From Dechloromonas sp. (GTDB lineage Bacteria; Pseudomonadota; Gammaproteobacteria; Burkholderiales; Rhodocyclaceae), in contig JAABQV010000024.1 in assembly GCA_011391255.1 (NCBI GenBank), positions 1 to 39,376 on the forward strand: a stretch of 39,376 nucleotides of DNA. The letters are read 5' to 3'. This document shows positions 25,019 to 32,340 of this stretch, piece after piece (the stretch's first letter is position 1; each line of letters starts with the position of its first letter). The notes beneath the pieces were generated by a model. The model saw nothing but the letters and a program-made list of their open reading frames with translations, was not told the DNA's origin and did no database searches. Both the position numbers and the translations under genes were made by a program.

Positions 25019-25852
25019 TTAGTAAGTAAAGCGCGGAGCAAGTGCTTCGATGCTGAATTCACGCAGAATGGCTGCGGCACGTTCACGGGCAATCTCCTGT
25101 GGTCGACCGGCTTTTTCGGGCATTTTTTTGGCGATGATTAACTCGTTTTTCATCGAATGTTCCCAGCCGACCAGTTCGGTGACGGTGACTTGATAGCCAT
25201 GTGATTCGAGCAGCAGGCAGCGCAATACATTGGTTAGGTGGCTGCCGAGTTCGCGGGTGTGAATCGGGTGGCGCCAAAGTTCGGCAAGCGGAGTTTTGGC
25301 CAGCGCGGCATTTTTGCCACCACGCATGGCAGCGGCGACTTCGGCTTGGCAGCAGGGCACCAGCACGATATGTTTGGCTTTCTTGGTCAGCGCAAAGCGG
25401 ATCGCGTCATCGGTCGCCGTATTGCAGGCGTGCAGCGCGGTGACGACATCAATCTGCGCGGGCAGGGCGCTGGAATGGGTCGATTCTTCCACCGTGATGT
25501 CGAGAAAACTCATCCGCGTGAAACCGAGTCGGGCCGCCAGATCGCGTGATTTTTCGACGAGTTCCTTGCGCGTTTCGATCCCATATATGTGGCCATTTTC
25601 GCGCGACTTAAAAAACAGATCGTAAAGAATGAAGCCCAAATAGGACTTGCCGGCACCGTGATCGGCCAGATTTTGTGCATCGGCGAGCAGTGGCTCAATG
25701 AACTGGTAAAGGTGATAAACCTGCTTGAGCTTGCGCCGCGTATCCTGGTTCAGCTTGCCGTCGCGCGTCAGGATATGCAACTCCTTGAGCAGTTCAATCG
25801 ACTGGCCGGAGCGTATTTCAGGAATCTCGGCGGGGGTTTTTGGCTTTTTCAT
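25019..25852 (-). CDS. SAM-dependent methyltransferase (Methyltransf_32 / METTL25-like)
   Basis: A 277-residue cytoplasmic protein. The methyltransferase core is at about residues 45-185: KLKQVYHLYQFIEPLL, motif I-like NLADHGAGKSYLGFILYDLF, HIYGIETRKELVEKSRDLAA (acidic residue after beta2), and DVVTALHACNTATDDAIRFA followed by IVLVPCCQAEV. The D-H-G-A-G-K and LHAC.T..D motifs are typical of the PF13679-type family. The substrate is unknown. It lies upstream of rlhA on the same strand, separated by about 90 bp containing repeat copy B. The ribosome-binding site before ATG 25852 is weak. Confidence 0.8.
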   Translation of the reverse strand: MKKPKTPAEIPEIRSGQSIELLKELHILTRDGKLNQDTRRKLKQVYHLYQFIEPLLADAQNLADHGAGKSYLGFILYDLFFKSRENGHIYGIETRKELVEKSRDLAARLGFTRMSFLDITVEESTHSSALPAQIDVVTALHACNTATDDAIRFALTKKAKHIVLVPCCQAEVAAAMRGGKNAALAKTPLAELWRHPIHTRELGSHLTNVLRCLLLESHGYQVTVTELVGWEHSMKNELIIAKKMPEKAGRPQEIARERAAAILREFSIEALAPRFTY

Positions 25853-25965
25853 AGGCGCAAATTATCTCATTCATTAAGTTCTCAAATTCGTGTCAACCGA
25901 ACTTGATCAGCGTCGTTATTAGGCTCATGGTGATCCAAACACCGAACTTATAAACGGAGAGACAA

Positions 25966-26244
25966 ATGGGCAGTTTGAGCACAGAATCCTACGAGCAGTT
26001 TCTGGAATCCCTGAAAAATGCTGGTATCACGATTTCCAACGAAGCTGATCTGCGCGAGCGTTTGGCCGAAGCTCAACGCTGGCGTTTCGCCTTCCAGACA
26101 CTCGCCGCCAACGGCAAAGTGATTGGTATCTGTTTTGAAGATCATTCCGAAGGCCGCAACGGCGCCCAGATTGATCGCGCTTTCACCGATTTCCAGTTTT
26201 CCGATAAAACCAAAGCAGTTTTTTCTGCTAATCTAAAGCACTGA
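25966..26244 (+). CDS. Small hypothetical protein (92 aa)
   Basis: I do not recognise a family. The product is a soluble 92-residue protein beginning MGSLSTESYEQFLESLKNAG with an amphipathic helix rich in Glu/Leu (ESLKNAGITISNEADLRERL), then AQRWRFAFQTLAANGKVIGI. It has no signal peptide or membrane segment. GGAGAG lies 5 bases before ATG 25966, and a strong terminator follows the stop, so this is a self-contained transcription unit and very likely expressed. Confidence 0.75.
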   Translation: MGSLSTESYEQFLESLKNAGITISNEADLRERLAEAQRWRFAFQTLAANGKVIGICFEDHSEGRNGAQIDRAFTDFQFSDKTKAVFSANLKH

Positions 26245-26280
26245 GTTTTCCGCACCTCGCATTGGCGGGGAGCAAAAAAG

Positions 26281-26308
26281 AAACGGGCGCCGTAACGGCG
26301 CCCGTTTT
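26281..26308 (+). terminator. Rho-independent terminator after the 92-aa gene
   Basis: AAACGGGCGCCG-TAA-CGGCGCCCGTTTT: near-perfect stem of about 12 bp with a very short loop and a T run. A near-identical hairpin (one changed loop base and one changed tail base) lies at 27703-27732, beyond the ATPase gene. Confidence 0.9.
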
Positions 26309-26413
26309 GCATGGGGTTTGGCGGTTGACCGTGGGACATGGTCGAAAGCTACTTTGGGTGGCTAGTAAGCGCAGATCGAAATGTGGGGGTTATGCGGCTC
26401 CCGTTTTGAAACT

Positions 26414-27583
26414 TTAGGTGCTTCCTATGGCTGTATGTAGCTCTCGCCAGCCGAAAATTTTTACGCCGCTGCGTTCGTAAGTTTCGTCGCCACCATAAAT
26501 CAGCCAGGGCGCCAGTGCTTCGTCTTCCGCCATGCGGGTGGCGCGTTGTCCGGCACGGACAATGTCGCTGGTGATGGTTTGCCCGGACTTGATTTCGACC
26601 ATTTGCAGATGATCGCCTTGCTCGAAAATCAGGTCGGCTTCGAGGCCGTTGTTGTCGCGCCAGAAATAGAGATCAGCAGGCTGACCCCGGTTGTAACGAG
26701 CCTTGATGAATTCGCCAACAACCCAGTTTTCAAACAGCGCGCCACGCAGTGGGTGCAGGGCAAGCACATCTTCGCTGCGGATGCCGAGCAGCCAGCAGGC
26801 GAGGCCGGTGTCGAGAAAGTACAGTTTCGGCATTTTCACCAGGCGCTTGCCGAAGTTGCGGAAGTAGGGCGGTAGGAGGTGGATGAGGTCACTCGATTCG
26901 AGCACGGCGAGCCAGCTTTTGGCGGTATTGGCGGTGATGCCGGCTTCGCTGGCCAGCGCAGAAATGTTGAGCAGTTGCCCGGTTCGCCCGGCGCAGAGGC
27001 GCAGGAAGCGCTGGAAGGTTGGCAGGTTCTGGATGTTGAGGACTTGCCGGACATCGCGCTCGACATAGGCGGCAATATAGCTGGCGAACCAGTCGGCAGG
27101 CTCGACCGGCTGAGTGTGCAAGGCCGGGTAGCCACCTTTGAGCATGAGGCCATCCAGAGATAGCTGGCGCTCCGTAACGGCGGGGATTTCAGTTGCGGCG
27201 AGTGGTAGCAGGCGAGTCATGCCGACCCGGCCGGCGAGTGATTGGGTGAAACCGGCAAGCAGGCCAAATTGTTGTGAGCCGGTGAGAATGAAGCGGCCGG
27301 GCCGACGGTCGGCATCAACGATGCCTTGCAGATGCGAGAAGAGCTCGGGCCAGCGCTGGGCTTCGTCGAAGACCGCGCCCTCGCTGAATCGCGCCAGAAA
27401 ACCGCGCGGGTCTTCGTTGGCAAAGGCGCGCTCGATTGGGTCTTCCAGGCTGACGTAGGGTCTGTCGGCAAACTGGGCACGGGCAAGCGTCGTCTTGCCT
27501 GACTGGCGTGAGCCAGTCATTGCCAGCACAGGAAAGCTGGCAGCCAGACGGTGTAGTGTCGGGGTAATTGAGCGGGTCAGCAT
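26414..27583 (-). CDS. AAA-family ATPase with DUF4143 domain
   Basis: A 389-residue protein of the ATP-binding/DUF4143 family. The AAA_14 domain is at about residues 15-135: Walker A MTGSRQSGKTTLAR, Walker B GAVFDEAQRWPEL, sensor-like FILTGSQQF. DUF4143 follows (about 165-330): YIAAYVERDVRQVLNIQN, ASEAGITANTAKSWLAVLES (winged-helix-like), PKLYFLDTGLACWLLGI, RGALFENWVVGEFIKARYNR, and FWRDNNGLEADLIFEQGDHL with the PD-(D/E)XK-like E-A-D ... EIKSG. The function of the family is unknown; it is often accessory and patchily distributed. A 42-bp inverted repeat overlaps the start codon, and matching hairpins sit on both sides of the gene. Confidence 0.9.
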   Translation of the reverse strand: MLTRSITPTLHRLAASFPVLAMTGSRQSGKTTLARAQFADRPYVSLEDPIERAFANEDPRGFLARFSEGAVFDEAQRWPELFSHLQGIVDADRRPGRFILTGSQQFGLLAGFTQSLAGRVGMTRLLPLAATEIPAVTERQLSLDGLMLKGGYPALHTQPVEPADWFASYIAAYVERDVRQVLNIQNLPTFQRFLRLCAGRTGQLLNISALASEAGITANTAKSWLAVLESSDLIHLLPPYFRNFGKRLVKMPKLYFLDTGLACWLLGIRSEDVLALHPLRGALFENWVVGEFIKARYNRGQPADLYFWRDNNGLEADLIFEQGDHLQMVEIKSGQTITSDIVRAGQRATRMAEDEALAPWLIYGGDETYERSGVKIFGWRELHTAIGST

Positions 27584-27623
27584 ATATACAATTCAATCAA
27601 CGAATTGATCTAATTGTATATAT
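27582..27623. promoter_or_regulatory. 42-bp near-perfect inverted repeat over the ATPase start codon
   Basis: Outer arms ATATATACAATT (27582-27593) and AATTGTATATAT (27612-27623) match perfectly. Inner arms ATCAA and TTGAT also pair around a CGAA centre, giving 17 of 19 paired positions. The first two bases of the ATG (minus strand) fall in the arm. It could be an operator, a leader hairpin sequestering the start, or a nicking/recombination site. It is strikingly AT-rich compared with both neighbours. Confidence 0.7.
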
Positions 27624-27702
27624 TTGGCGGGTGGGGTGTTGATCTTTTGAAGGTGTGAGGGGTTTTTGATGATGCATTTCAAGACCTGACCCCAGGCAAT
27701 AC

Positions 27703-27732
27703 AAAACGGGCGCCGTAATGGCGCCCGCTTTT
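27703..27732 (-). terminator. Terminator of ettA
   Basis: On the minus strand, 38 bp after the ettA stop: GCGGGCGCCATTACGGCGCC followed by CGTTTTG, a G/C-rich stem with short loop and T run. It is nearly the same hairpin as 26281-26308. Confidence 0.82.
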
Positions 27733-27770
27733 CATGCTTCCTGCGGTCAACCGCCGAAATAGCCCAAAAT

Positions 27771-29435
27771 TTATCGCGTAATCGGCTTGTAGCGAATCCG
27801 TTTCGGCTTGGCGCCTTCTTCGCCCAGGCGCTTGCGCTTGTCTTCTTCGTATTCCTGATAGTTGCCGGTGAAGAAGTTCCACTGCGAATCGCCTTCGGCT
27901 GACAGGATGTGCGTACAAATCCGGTCGAGGAACCAGCGGTCGTGCGAGATGACCATTGCGCAGCCGGGGAATTCGAGCAGCGCGTCTTCGAGTGCGCGCA
28001 GGGTTTCAACGTCGAGGTCGTTGGATGGTTCGTCGAGCAACAGTACGTTGCCGCCGGTCATTAGCGTCTTGGCCAGATGCAAACGGCCACGTTCGCCACC
28101 CGATAAATTACCAACCTGCTTGCCCTGGTCGGCGCCCTTGAAGTTGAAGCGGCCGATGTAGGCGCGGCTGGGCATTTCAAACTTGCCGATTTGCAGGATG
28201 TCGCTACCCTGTGCCAGTTCTTCGAAAACAGTTTTGGAGCCGTCCAGGCAGTCGCGTGACTGATCGACGTAGGCAATCTTGACTGTCGGTCCAATGTCGA
28301 CGGTTCCTGAATCCGGCTGTTGCTGGCCGGTGATCATCTTGAACAGGGTCGATTTACCGGCACCGTTCGGGCCGATGATGCCGACGATGGCGCCGGGCGG
28401 GATGGTGAAGCTGACGTTGTCCATCAACAGCTTGTCGCCGAAGGACTTGGTTACGCCACTAAACTCGATGACCTTGCCGCCAAGGCGCTCGCCAACCGGA
28501 ATGAAGATTTCCTGCGTTTCGTTGCGCTTCTGGTATTCCTGGCTCGACAGTTCTTCAAAGCGCGAGAGGCGCGATTTACTCTTGGCCTGACGGGCTTTCG
28601 GGTTGGAACGCACCCATTCCAGTTCCTGCTTCATCGCCTTCATGTGGGCGTCGATCTGCTTGTTCTCGGTTTCCAGACGGGCTTCTTTCTGCTCCAGCCA
28701 GCTCGAGTAGTTGCCCTTGTACGGAATGCCGTGGCCACGGTCGAGTTCGAGAATCCACTCTGCCGCGTTATCGAGGAAGTAGCGGTCGTGGGTGACGGCG
28801 ACGACGGTGCCGGGGAAGCGGACAAGGAACTGTTCCAGCCATTCGACCGATTCCGCATCGAGGTGGTTGGTCGGCTCATCGAGCAAAAGCATGTCCGGCT
28901 TGGCGAGCAGCAGTTTGCACAAGGCAACGCGGCGTTTTTCACCGCCCGAGAGGACGCCGATGACGGCATCCCAAGGTGGCAGGCGTAGCGCGTCGGCGGC
29001 CAGTTCCATCTGGGCTTCGGTATCCGAGCCGGCGGTAGCGATGATCGCCTCGAGGCGCGCCTGTTCTTCGGCTAGCTTGTCGAAATCGGCATCTTCTTCA
29101 GCGTAGGCGGCGTAGACGGCTTCGAGTTTGGTCTGCGCCTGCATTACTTCGCCGAGGGCAGATTCAACTTCTTCCTTGACCGTTTTGGTTGGGTCAAGCT
29201 GCGGTTCCTGCGGCAGATAGCCGATGGAAACACCGGCCAGATGCTGGACTTCGCCGTCGTATTCCTTATCCACATTGGCCATAATGCGCAGCACGGTCGA
29301 CTTGCCGGAGCCGTTCAAACCGAGCAGGCCAATCTTGGCGCCGGGGAAGAAGGACAAGGAAATATCCTTGATGATCTGCCGCTTGGGCGGCACGATCTTG
29401 CTGACGCGCAGCATCGACATTACATATTGGGCCAT
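27771..29435 (-). CDS. ettA: Energy-dependent translational throttle protein EttA (ABC-F)
   Basis: A 554-residue ABC-F protein, collinear with E. coli EttA (555 residues). It binds the ribosomal E site and couples the first peptide bond to the cell's ATP/ADP ratio. It has two ABC cassettes: Walker [10 protein letters not shown] (about residue 40) and GPNGAGKST (about 355); signatures [15 protein letters not shown] and [15 protein letters not shown]; Walker [21 protein letters not shown] and [20 protein letters not shown]. The start [20 protein letters not shown] and the arm/linker region ([29 protein letters not shown]) match EttA rather than Uup or YheS. In the second cassette Walker B has PSN where E. 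coli has PTN. AAAGAAG precedes ATG 29435. Confidence 0.97.
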   Translation of the reverse strand: MAQYVMSMLRVSKIVPPKRQIIKDISLSFFPGAKIGLLGLNGSGKSTVLRIMANVDKEYDGEVQHLAGVSIGYLPQEPQLDPTKTVKEEVESALGEVMQAQTKLEAVYAAYAEEDADFDKLAEEQARLEAIIATAGSDTEAQMELAADALRLPPWDAVIGVLSGGEKRRVALCKLLLAKPDMLLLDEPTNHLDAESVEWLEQFLVRFPGTVVAVTHDRYFLDNAAEWILELDRGHGIPYKGNYSSWLEQKEARLETENKQIDAHMKAMKQELEWVRSNPKARQAKSKSRLSRFEELSSQEYQKRNETQEIFIPVGERLGGKVIEFSGVTKSFGDKLLMDNVSFTIPPGAIVGIIGPNGAGKSTLFKMITGQQQPDSGTVDIGPTVKIAYVDQSRDCLDGSKTVFEELAQGSDILQIGKFEMPSRAYIGRFNFKGADQGKQVGNLSGGERGRLHLAKTLMTGGNVLLLDEPSNDLDVETLRALEDALLEFPGCAMVISHDRWFLDRICTHILSAEGDSQWNFFTGNYQEYEEDKRKRLGEEGAKPKRIRYKPITR

Positions 29436-29454
29436 GGCTTCTTTGGTGGAAGTT

Positions 29455-29487
29455 AAAAGTCCCCCAGTTTACCCAAGAACCGGGGGA
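29455..29487 (-). terminator. Terminator after the bactofilin gene
   Basis: On the minus strand, TCCCCCGGTT (29487-29478) pairs with AACTGGGGGA (29469-29460) with one mismatch, followed by CTTTT. It isolates the bactofilin transcript from ettA, leaving only about 20 bp for a separate ettA promoter. Confidence 0.75.
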
Positions 29488-29507
29488 GCCGAACATTGTT
29501 TGCTGGC

Positions 29508-30083
29508 TTAGGCGGCGATCGTGTTTAAAGTCGGCAGTGTTTCAGGGCGTGGACGAAGTTGCTGGGTGACGTTCTCCCTGGACAGGGTATTGATGTCGCC
29601 ACTCAATTCGCCACCCTCGTCGATGACCAGTTTTCCGTAGCGGATTTTGCCGCTGACACGCCCGGTGGCGTGAATGATCAATTGAGTGCGCGCCGTTAGA
29701 TCGCCCTCGAAATGACCGTGAATCTCGGCAATGTCGATGCTGACCTTGCCGCAGAATGAGCCTTTTTCAGCGATGCGGATGACTCGGCTATCCATCGTTG
29801 CCTCAACGCGGCCTTCGACGACTAGCGTGTCGCAGTCAAGAATTTCTGCGCCCTTGAGTTTGACGTCGGGGCCGACAATCAGACGGGCCTCGCTGACCGT
29901 TTCAACACTGTTTGCCGCAGCGGGTGGCGGCGTTTCAGGCGCCGCAATGTGAGCCGGCGTGAGGCGTTCTACCGCATCAAGGTTATTCAAAGGTAGGCTG
30001 CTGGTGTTGGGTAAATTGATATTTCGTCCTTCTTTGGCAGAGATATTGTCGTTGCGGTTGAGGATGCCGGGTTTGGCGAACAT
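29508..30083 (-). CDS. Bactofilin (polymer-forming cytoskeletal protein)
   Basis: A 191-residue protein. The central bactofilin beta-helix spans about residues 65-165: LIVGPDVKLKGAEILDCDTL, VVEGRVEATMDSRVIRIAEK, GSFCGKVSIDIAEIHGHFEG, DLTARTQLIIHATGRVSGKI, and RYGKLVIDEGGELSGDI. Pro-rich disordered tails flank it. Bactofilins polymerise without nucleotide and organise cell-wall or stalk machinery at the membrane. ATG 30083 is chosen because AAAGGAAA precedes it and MFAKPGILN begins the protein; the frame extends to 30179 but would cross the sigma-54 promoter. That promoter (30123-30138) and the GlrR-like box imply control by the adjacent two-component system. Confidence 0.93.
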   Translation of the reverse strand: MFAKPGILNRNDNISAKEGRNINLPNTSSLPLNNLDAVERLTPAHIAAPETPPPAAANSVETVSEARLIVGPDVKLKGAEILDCDTLVVEGRVEATMDSRVIRIAEKGSFCGKVSIDIAEIHGHFEGDLTARTQLIIHATGRVSGKIRYGKLVIDEGGELSGDINTLSRENVTQQLRPRPETLPTLNTIAA

Positions 30084-30122
30084 GGGGTTTCCTTTGTTTG
30101 ATGTCATCAGAGACAGAAGCAC

Positions 30123-30138
30123 TGCGATATCTGTGCCA
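30123..30138 (-). promoter_or_regulatory. Sigma-54 (-24/-12) promoter of the bactofilin gene
   Basis: The minus strand reads TGGCACAGATATCGCA. Against the consensus TGGCAC-N5-TTGCA it has GG and GC exactly 10 bp apart and a single difference (TCGC for TTGC). The predicted start site is near 30112, leaving about a 28-base leader with AAAGGAAA before ATG 30083. Confidence 0.8.
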
Positions 30139-30212
30139 GAAAAATTAGTTTGTTTAAAAACATGAGCTTGAATTATCAAGCCTGCCTTGTGAAAAGCTTT
30201 TTCTGGATACCG

Positions 30213-30230
30213 TGTCGGGGATTGGCGACA
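30213..30230. promoter_or_regulatory. GlrR-type activator box, exact TGTC-N10-GACA
   Basis: TGTC (30213-30216), ten bases, GACA (30227-30230): an exact match to the GlrR (QseF) operator consensus known from enterobacterial glmY promoters. Its centre is about 110 bp upstream of the predicted bactofilin start site, the usual enhancer distance for a sigma-54 activator. It sits in the divergent gap between the bactofilin and the kinase operon. Confidence 0.65.
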
Positions 30231-30277
30231 GGTATTTTTGGTTTTTGAAGGTATTGCCGGCCTGCCTTGCGTTGCGT

Positions 30278-30295
30278 CGTCGCATAATAGCGACA
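30278..30295. promoter_or_regulatory. Second, weaker GlrR-like box (CGTC-N10-GACA)
   Basis: CGTC (30278-30281), ten bases, GACA (30292-30295): 7 of 8 matches to the operator consensus, 65 bp (about six helical turns) further upstream than the exact box. Read on the other strand it is TGTC-N10-GACG, the same variant as the box before the BON gene. Confidence 0.4.
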
Positions 30296-30407
30296 GGCTT
30301 TTTAACTGGCTGATTTATTGAGAAATTCTAGTCTGTTCCAGGGCGTGATTCAGAGTGGAAATCAATTCGTTGCGGTCTACACTGAAATTTTGAGAAAAAT
30401 TGTTTTG

Positions 30408-31811
30408 ATGATCCGAATCTCCTTCCGGCAAGGCATGTTGGCTGGTTTTGCCGTGATCCTCCTGTTGCTGGGTGGTGCCGCAGTGCACAGCTGGCTGCTG
30501 CTTGAGCGTCTACTTGAGCGCTCGCGGGCAAGTAATGAATATGCTCTGCAATTGACAGCGGCGATTCAGGAACTGGAAGTGCGAACGATCGATATCGAGC
30601 GTAGCGCCCGGCAATATCTGGTACTCGACGATCCGGCGTTTCGCCAGCGCTTTGAGGAGCATCTGGCACAATCACTGGCGCTGGTGGAGCGCTTGAAGGC
30701 GCAACCCGGCAGCCGTCTTTTGCCCTTGCTCGGCGGCTGGCAAATGGTTGCCGAAGCCCTGCGCAGCGGCCTTGAGCAAAGGGTACGGCGCGCTGAAATA
30801 ACCCCCTTGCTGACGCGCCTGGTTGAACTCAATGAATTGCTGCGCCAGGGTGCGCAACGCTCCCTCGAAGCCCAAAATACACAGGTGCTCAATGAACTGG
30901 AGACGCATCGAATTCGCCTTGGTAGCCAGATGGCGCTGGCGCTTGCTGGTGCATTGCTGGTTGCCTTGGGCATGGCGTGGTGGTTAGTGCGTCCGGTGCG
31001 TCAGATGGATCAGGCGATTGCCCGGTTGGGGGCGAGTCGTTTCGATCAGCCGGTAGTTGTTGGCGGGCCGGCTGATTTGCGCCAGATTGGCCGGCGTCTG
31101 GATTGGCTGCGGATGCGGTTGGCTGAGCTGGAGAGTGATCGCGAGCGTTCCCTGCGCCATGTTTCGCACGAATTAAAAACCCCGCTGACGGCCTTGCGCG
31201 AGGGGGTGGCACTTTTGCAGGATGAGGTGCCGGCGCCGCTCGCCGGGAATCAGCGCGAGGTGGTGGAAATCCTCCGCCACAACGTGATTAGCCTGCAGCA
31301 TCAGATTGAAAGCCTGCTCAGCCTCAATGGCGCGGCCTTTGAGGCGCGTCGTTTGCACCCCGGTCTGATCAATCTCAAGCAGTTGTTGACCGAGGCCGTG
31401 CAGCGTCGTGATCTGCAAATCAGCAGTCGTCAGATCAATGTCGTCGTTGAAGCCAGTGATGAAAAAATGATGCTGGATGGCGAAAAGATGTCGGTCGTGC
31501 TCGATAACCTGCTCTCCAATGCCGTCGATTTCAGCCCGGAAGCCAGCGAAATACGTCTGCTGGCAACGCATGAGGATGACTTGCTGCGCATCGAATGTAT
31601 TGATCAGGGGGTTGGGGTTGCTGAAGAAGATGCGCAGCGGATCTTTGATCCCTTTGTTCAGGGGCGTAATCCGCCACCGGTGGCACGCAAGGGAAGCGGT
31701 GTCGGGCTTTCCATCGTCAGGGAATTGGCGCGCGCGATGGGCGGTACTGTAACGCTGCTGCCAAGCCGGCAAGGGGCGCATTTTTGTGTGGAAATACCAG
31801 ATGAAACGTAA
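30408..31811 (+). CDS. glrK: Sensor histidine kinase, GlrK/QseE type
   Basis: A 467-residue inner-membrane kinase. TM1 is at about 10-30 (MLAGFAVILLLLGGAAVHSW), followed by a periplasmic helical sensor region of about 150 residues (ELEVRTIDIERSARQYLVLD) and TM2 at about 172-195. HAMP follows (RPVRQMDQAIARLGASRFDQ). The dimerisation motif SLRHVSHELKTPLTALREGV carries His254. The ATP-binding domain has the N box (VLDNLLSNAVDFSP), G1 (CIDQGVGVAEEDAQRIFDPF) and G2 (GSGVGLSIVRELARAMGG). The start at ATG 30408 gives the expected short cytoplasmic N-terminus; the frame is open to 30318 but without features. The lipoprotein gene overlaps its 3' end, and GlrR follows. The GlrK name is by architecture and operon context. 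Confidence 0.88.
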   Translation: MIRISFRQGMLAGFAVILLLLGGAAVHSWLLLERLLERSRASNEYALQLTAAIQELEVRTIDIERSARQYLVLDDPAFRQRFEEHLAQSLALVERLKAQPGSRLLPLLGGWQMVAEALRSGLEQRVRRAEITPLLTRLVELNELLRQGAQRSLEAQNTQVLNELETHRIRLGSQMALALAGALLVALGMAWWLVRPVRQMDQAIARLGASRFDQPVVVGGPADLRQIGRRLDWLRMRLAELESDRERSLRHVSHELKTPLTALREGVALLQDEVPAPLAGNQREVVEILRHNVISLQHQIESLLSLNGAAFEARRLHPGLINLKQLLTEAVQRRDLQISSRQINVVVEASDEKMMLDGEKMSVVLDNLLSNAVDFSPEASEIRLLATHEDDLLRIECIDQGVGVAEEDAQRIFDPFVQGRNPPPVARKGSGVGLSIVRELARAMGGTVTLLPSRQGAHFCVEIPDET

Positions 31812-32340
31812 GTCTATCGCCGCACCGCGTTTGATTGCTCTGCTCAGCATCTTGTTAATTAGTGCCTGCGCGAATACCCCGACTGAGCAGGCGCCGCCCA
31901 TCGAAGCAGAGTTGCTGCTGCCGGCGCTTGCTTATTACCAGTCACTGCAGCGTATGCCGCTTGCCGAAATGTCGCGTGAACGAACGATTTATGCCGCCCA
32001 GCCCGCTATGCCAGGCAGTCAATTACGGCTTGCCATGCTGTTTGGCCATCCCCGTGGTTCGAGAGAGTTGGGTCGGGCGCAGGTTCTACTCGACACCTTG
32101 CTCAAATCCGGCGACCCGGACGCTTTACCACTACAACCGCTGGCTCGCGTGCTGGCCGATAATTATGGAGAACGCCTCAAACTCGACGCTCAGCTGGACA
32201 AGCAGGGCGTACAACTGAGTGAAAGCCAGCGCAAGGCTGCCGATTTGCAGGAAAAACTGGATGGCTTGGCCGATATTGAACGAAGCTTACCAGTGCGTGC
32301 CCGCAGCCTACGACCGGCGATACCGGCAGGCCTCAGGTGA
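31801..32340 (+). CDS. QseG-like outer-membrane lipoprotein
   Basis: A 179-residue lipoprotein from ATG 31801, overlapping the kinase stop by 11 bases. The signal peptide ends in a lipobox (LLISAC, Cys about residue 24). The mature protein is mostly helical, with QLDKQGVQLSESQRKAADLQ and EKLDGLADIERSL near the end, like the C-terminal part of QseG/YfhG. In enterobacteria QseG sits between qseE (glrK) and qseF (glrR) and modulates the kinase from the outer membrane; the gene order here is identical. The stop overlaps the GTG start of the regulator (GTGA). It is shorter than E. coli QseG (about 237 residues). Confidence 0.8.
   Translation: MKRKSIAAPRLIALLSILLISACANTPTEQAPPIEAELLLPALAYYQSLQRMPLAEMSRERTIYAAQPAMPGSQLRLAMLFGHPRGSRELGRAQVLLDTLLKSGDPDALPLQPLARVLADNYGERLKLDAQLDKQGVQLSESQRKAADLQEKLDGLADIERSLPVRARSLRPAIPAGLR

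Noticed and set aside
28320..28988. 222-codon plus-strand ORF opposite ettA
   Set aside because: It is the antisense shadow of the second half of ettA; the real gene matches EttA from end to end.
30318..30407. Longer histidine kinase start (TTG 30318)
   Set aside because: It has no ribosome-binding site, and the extension would precede the first membrane helix with unrelated sequence.
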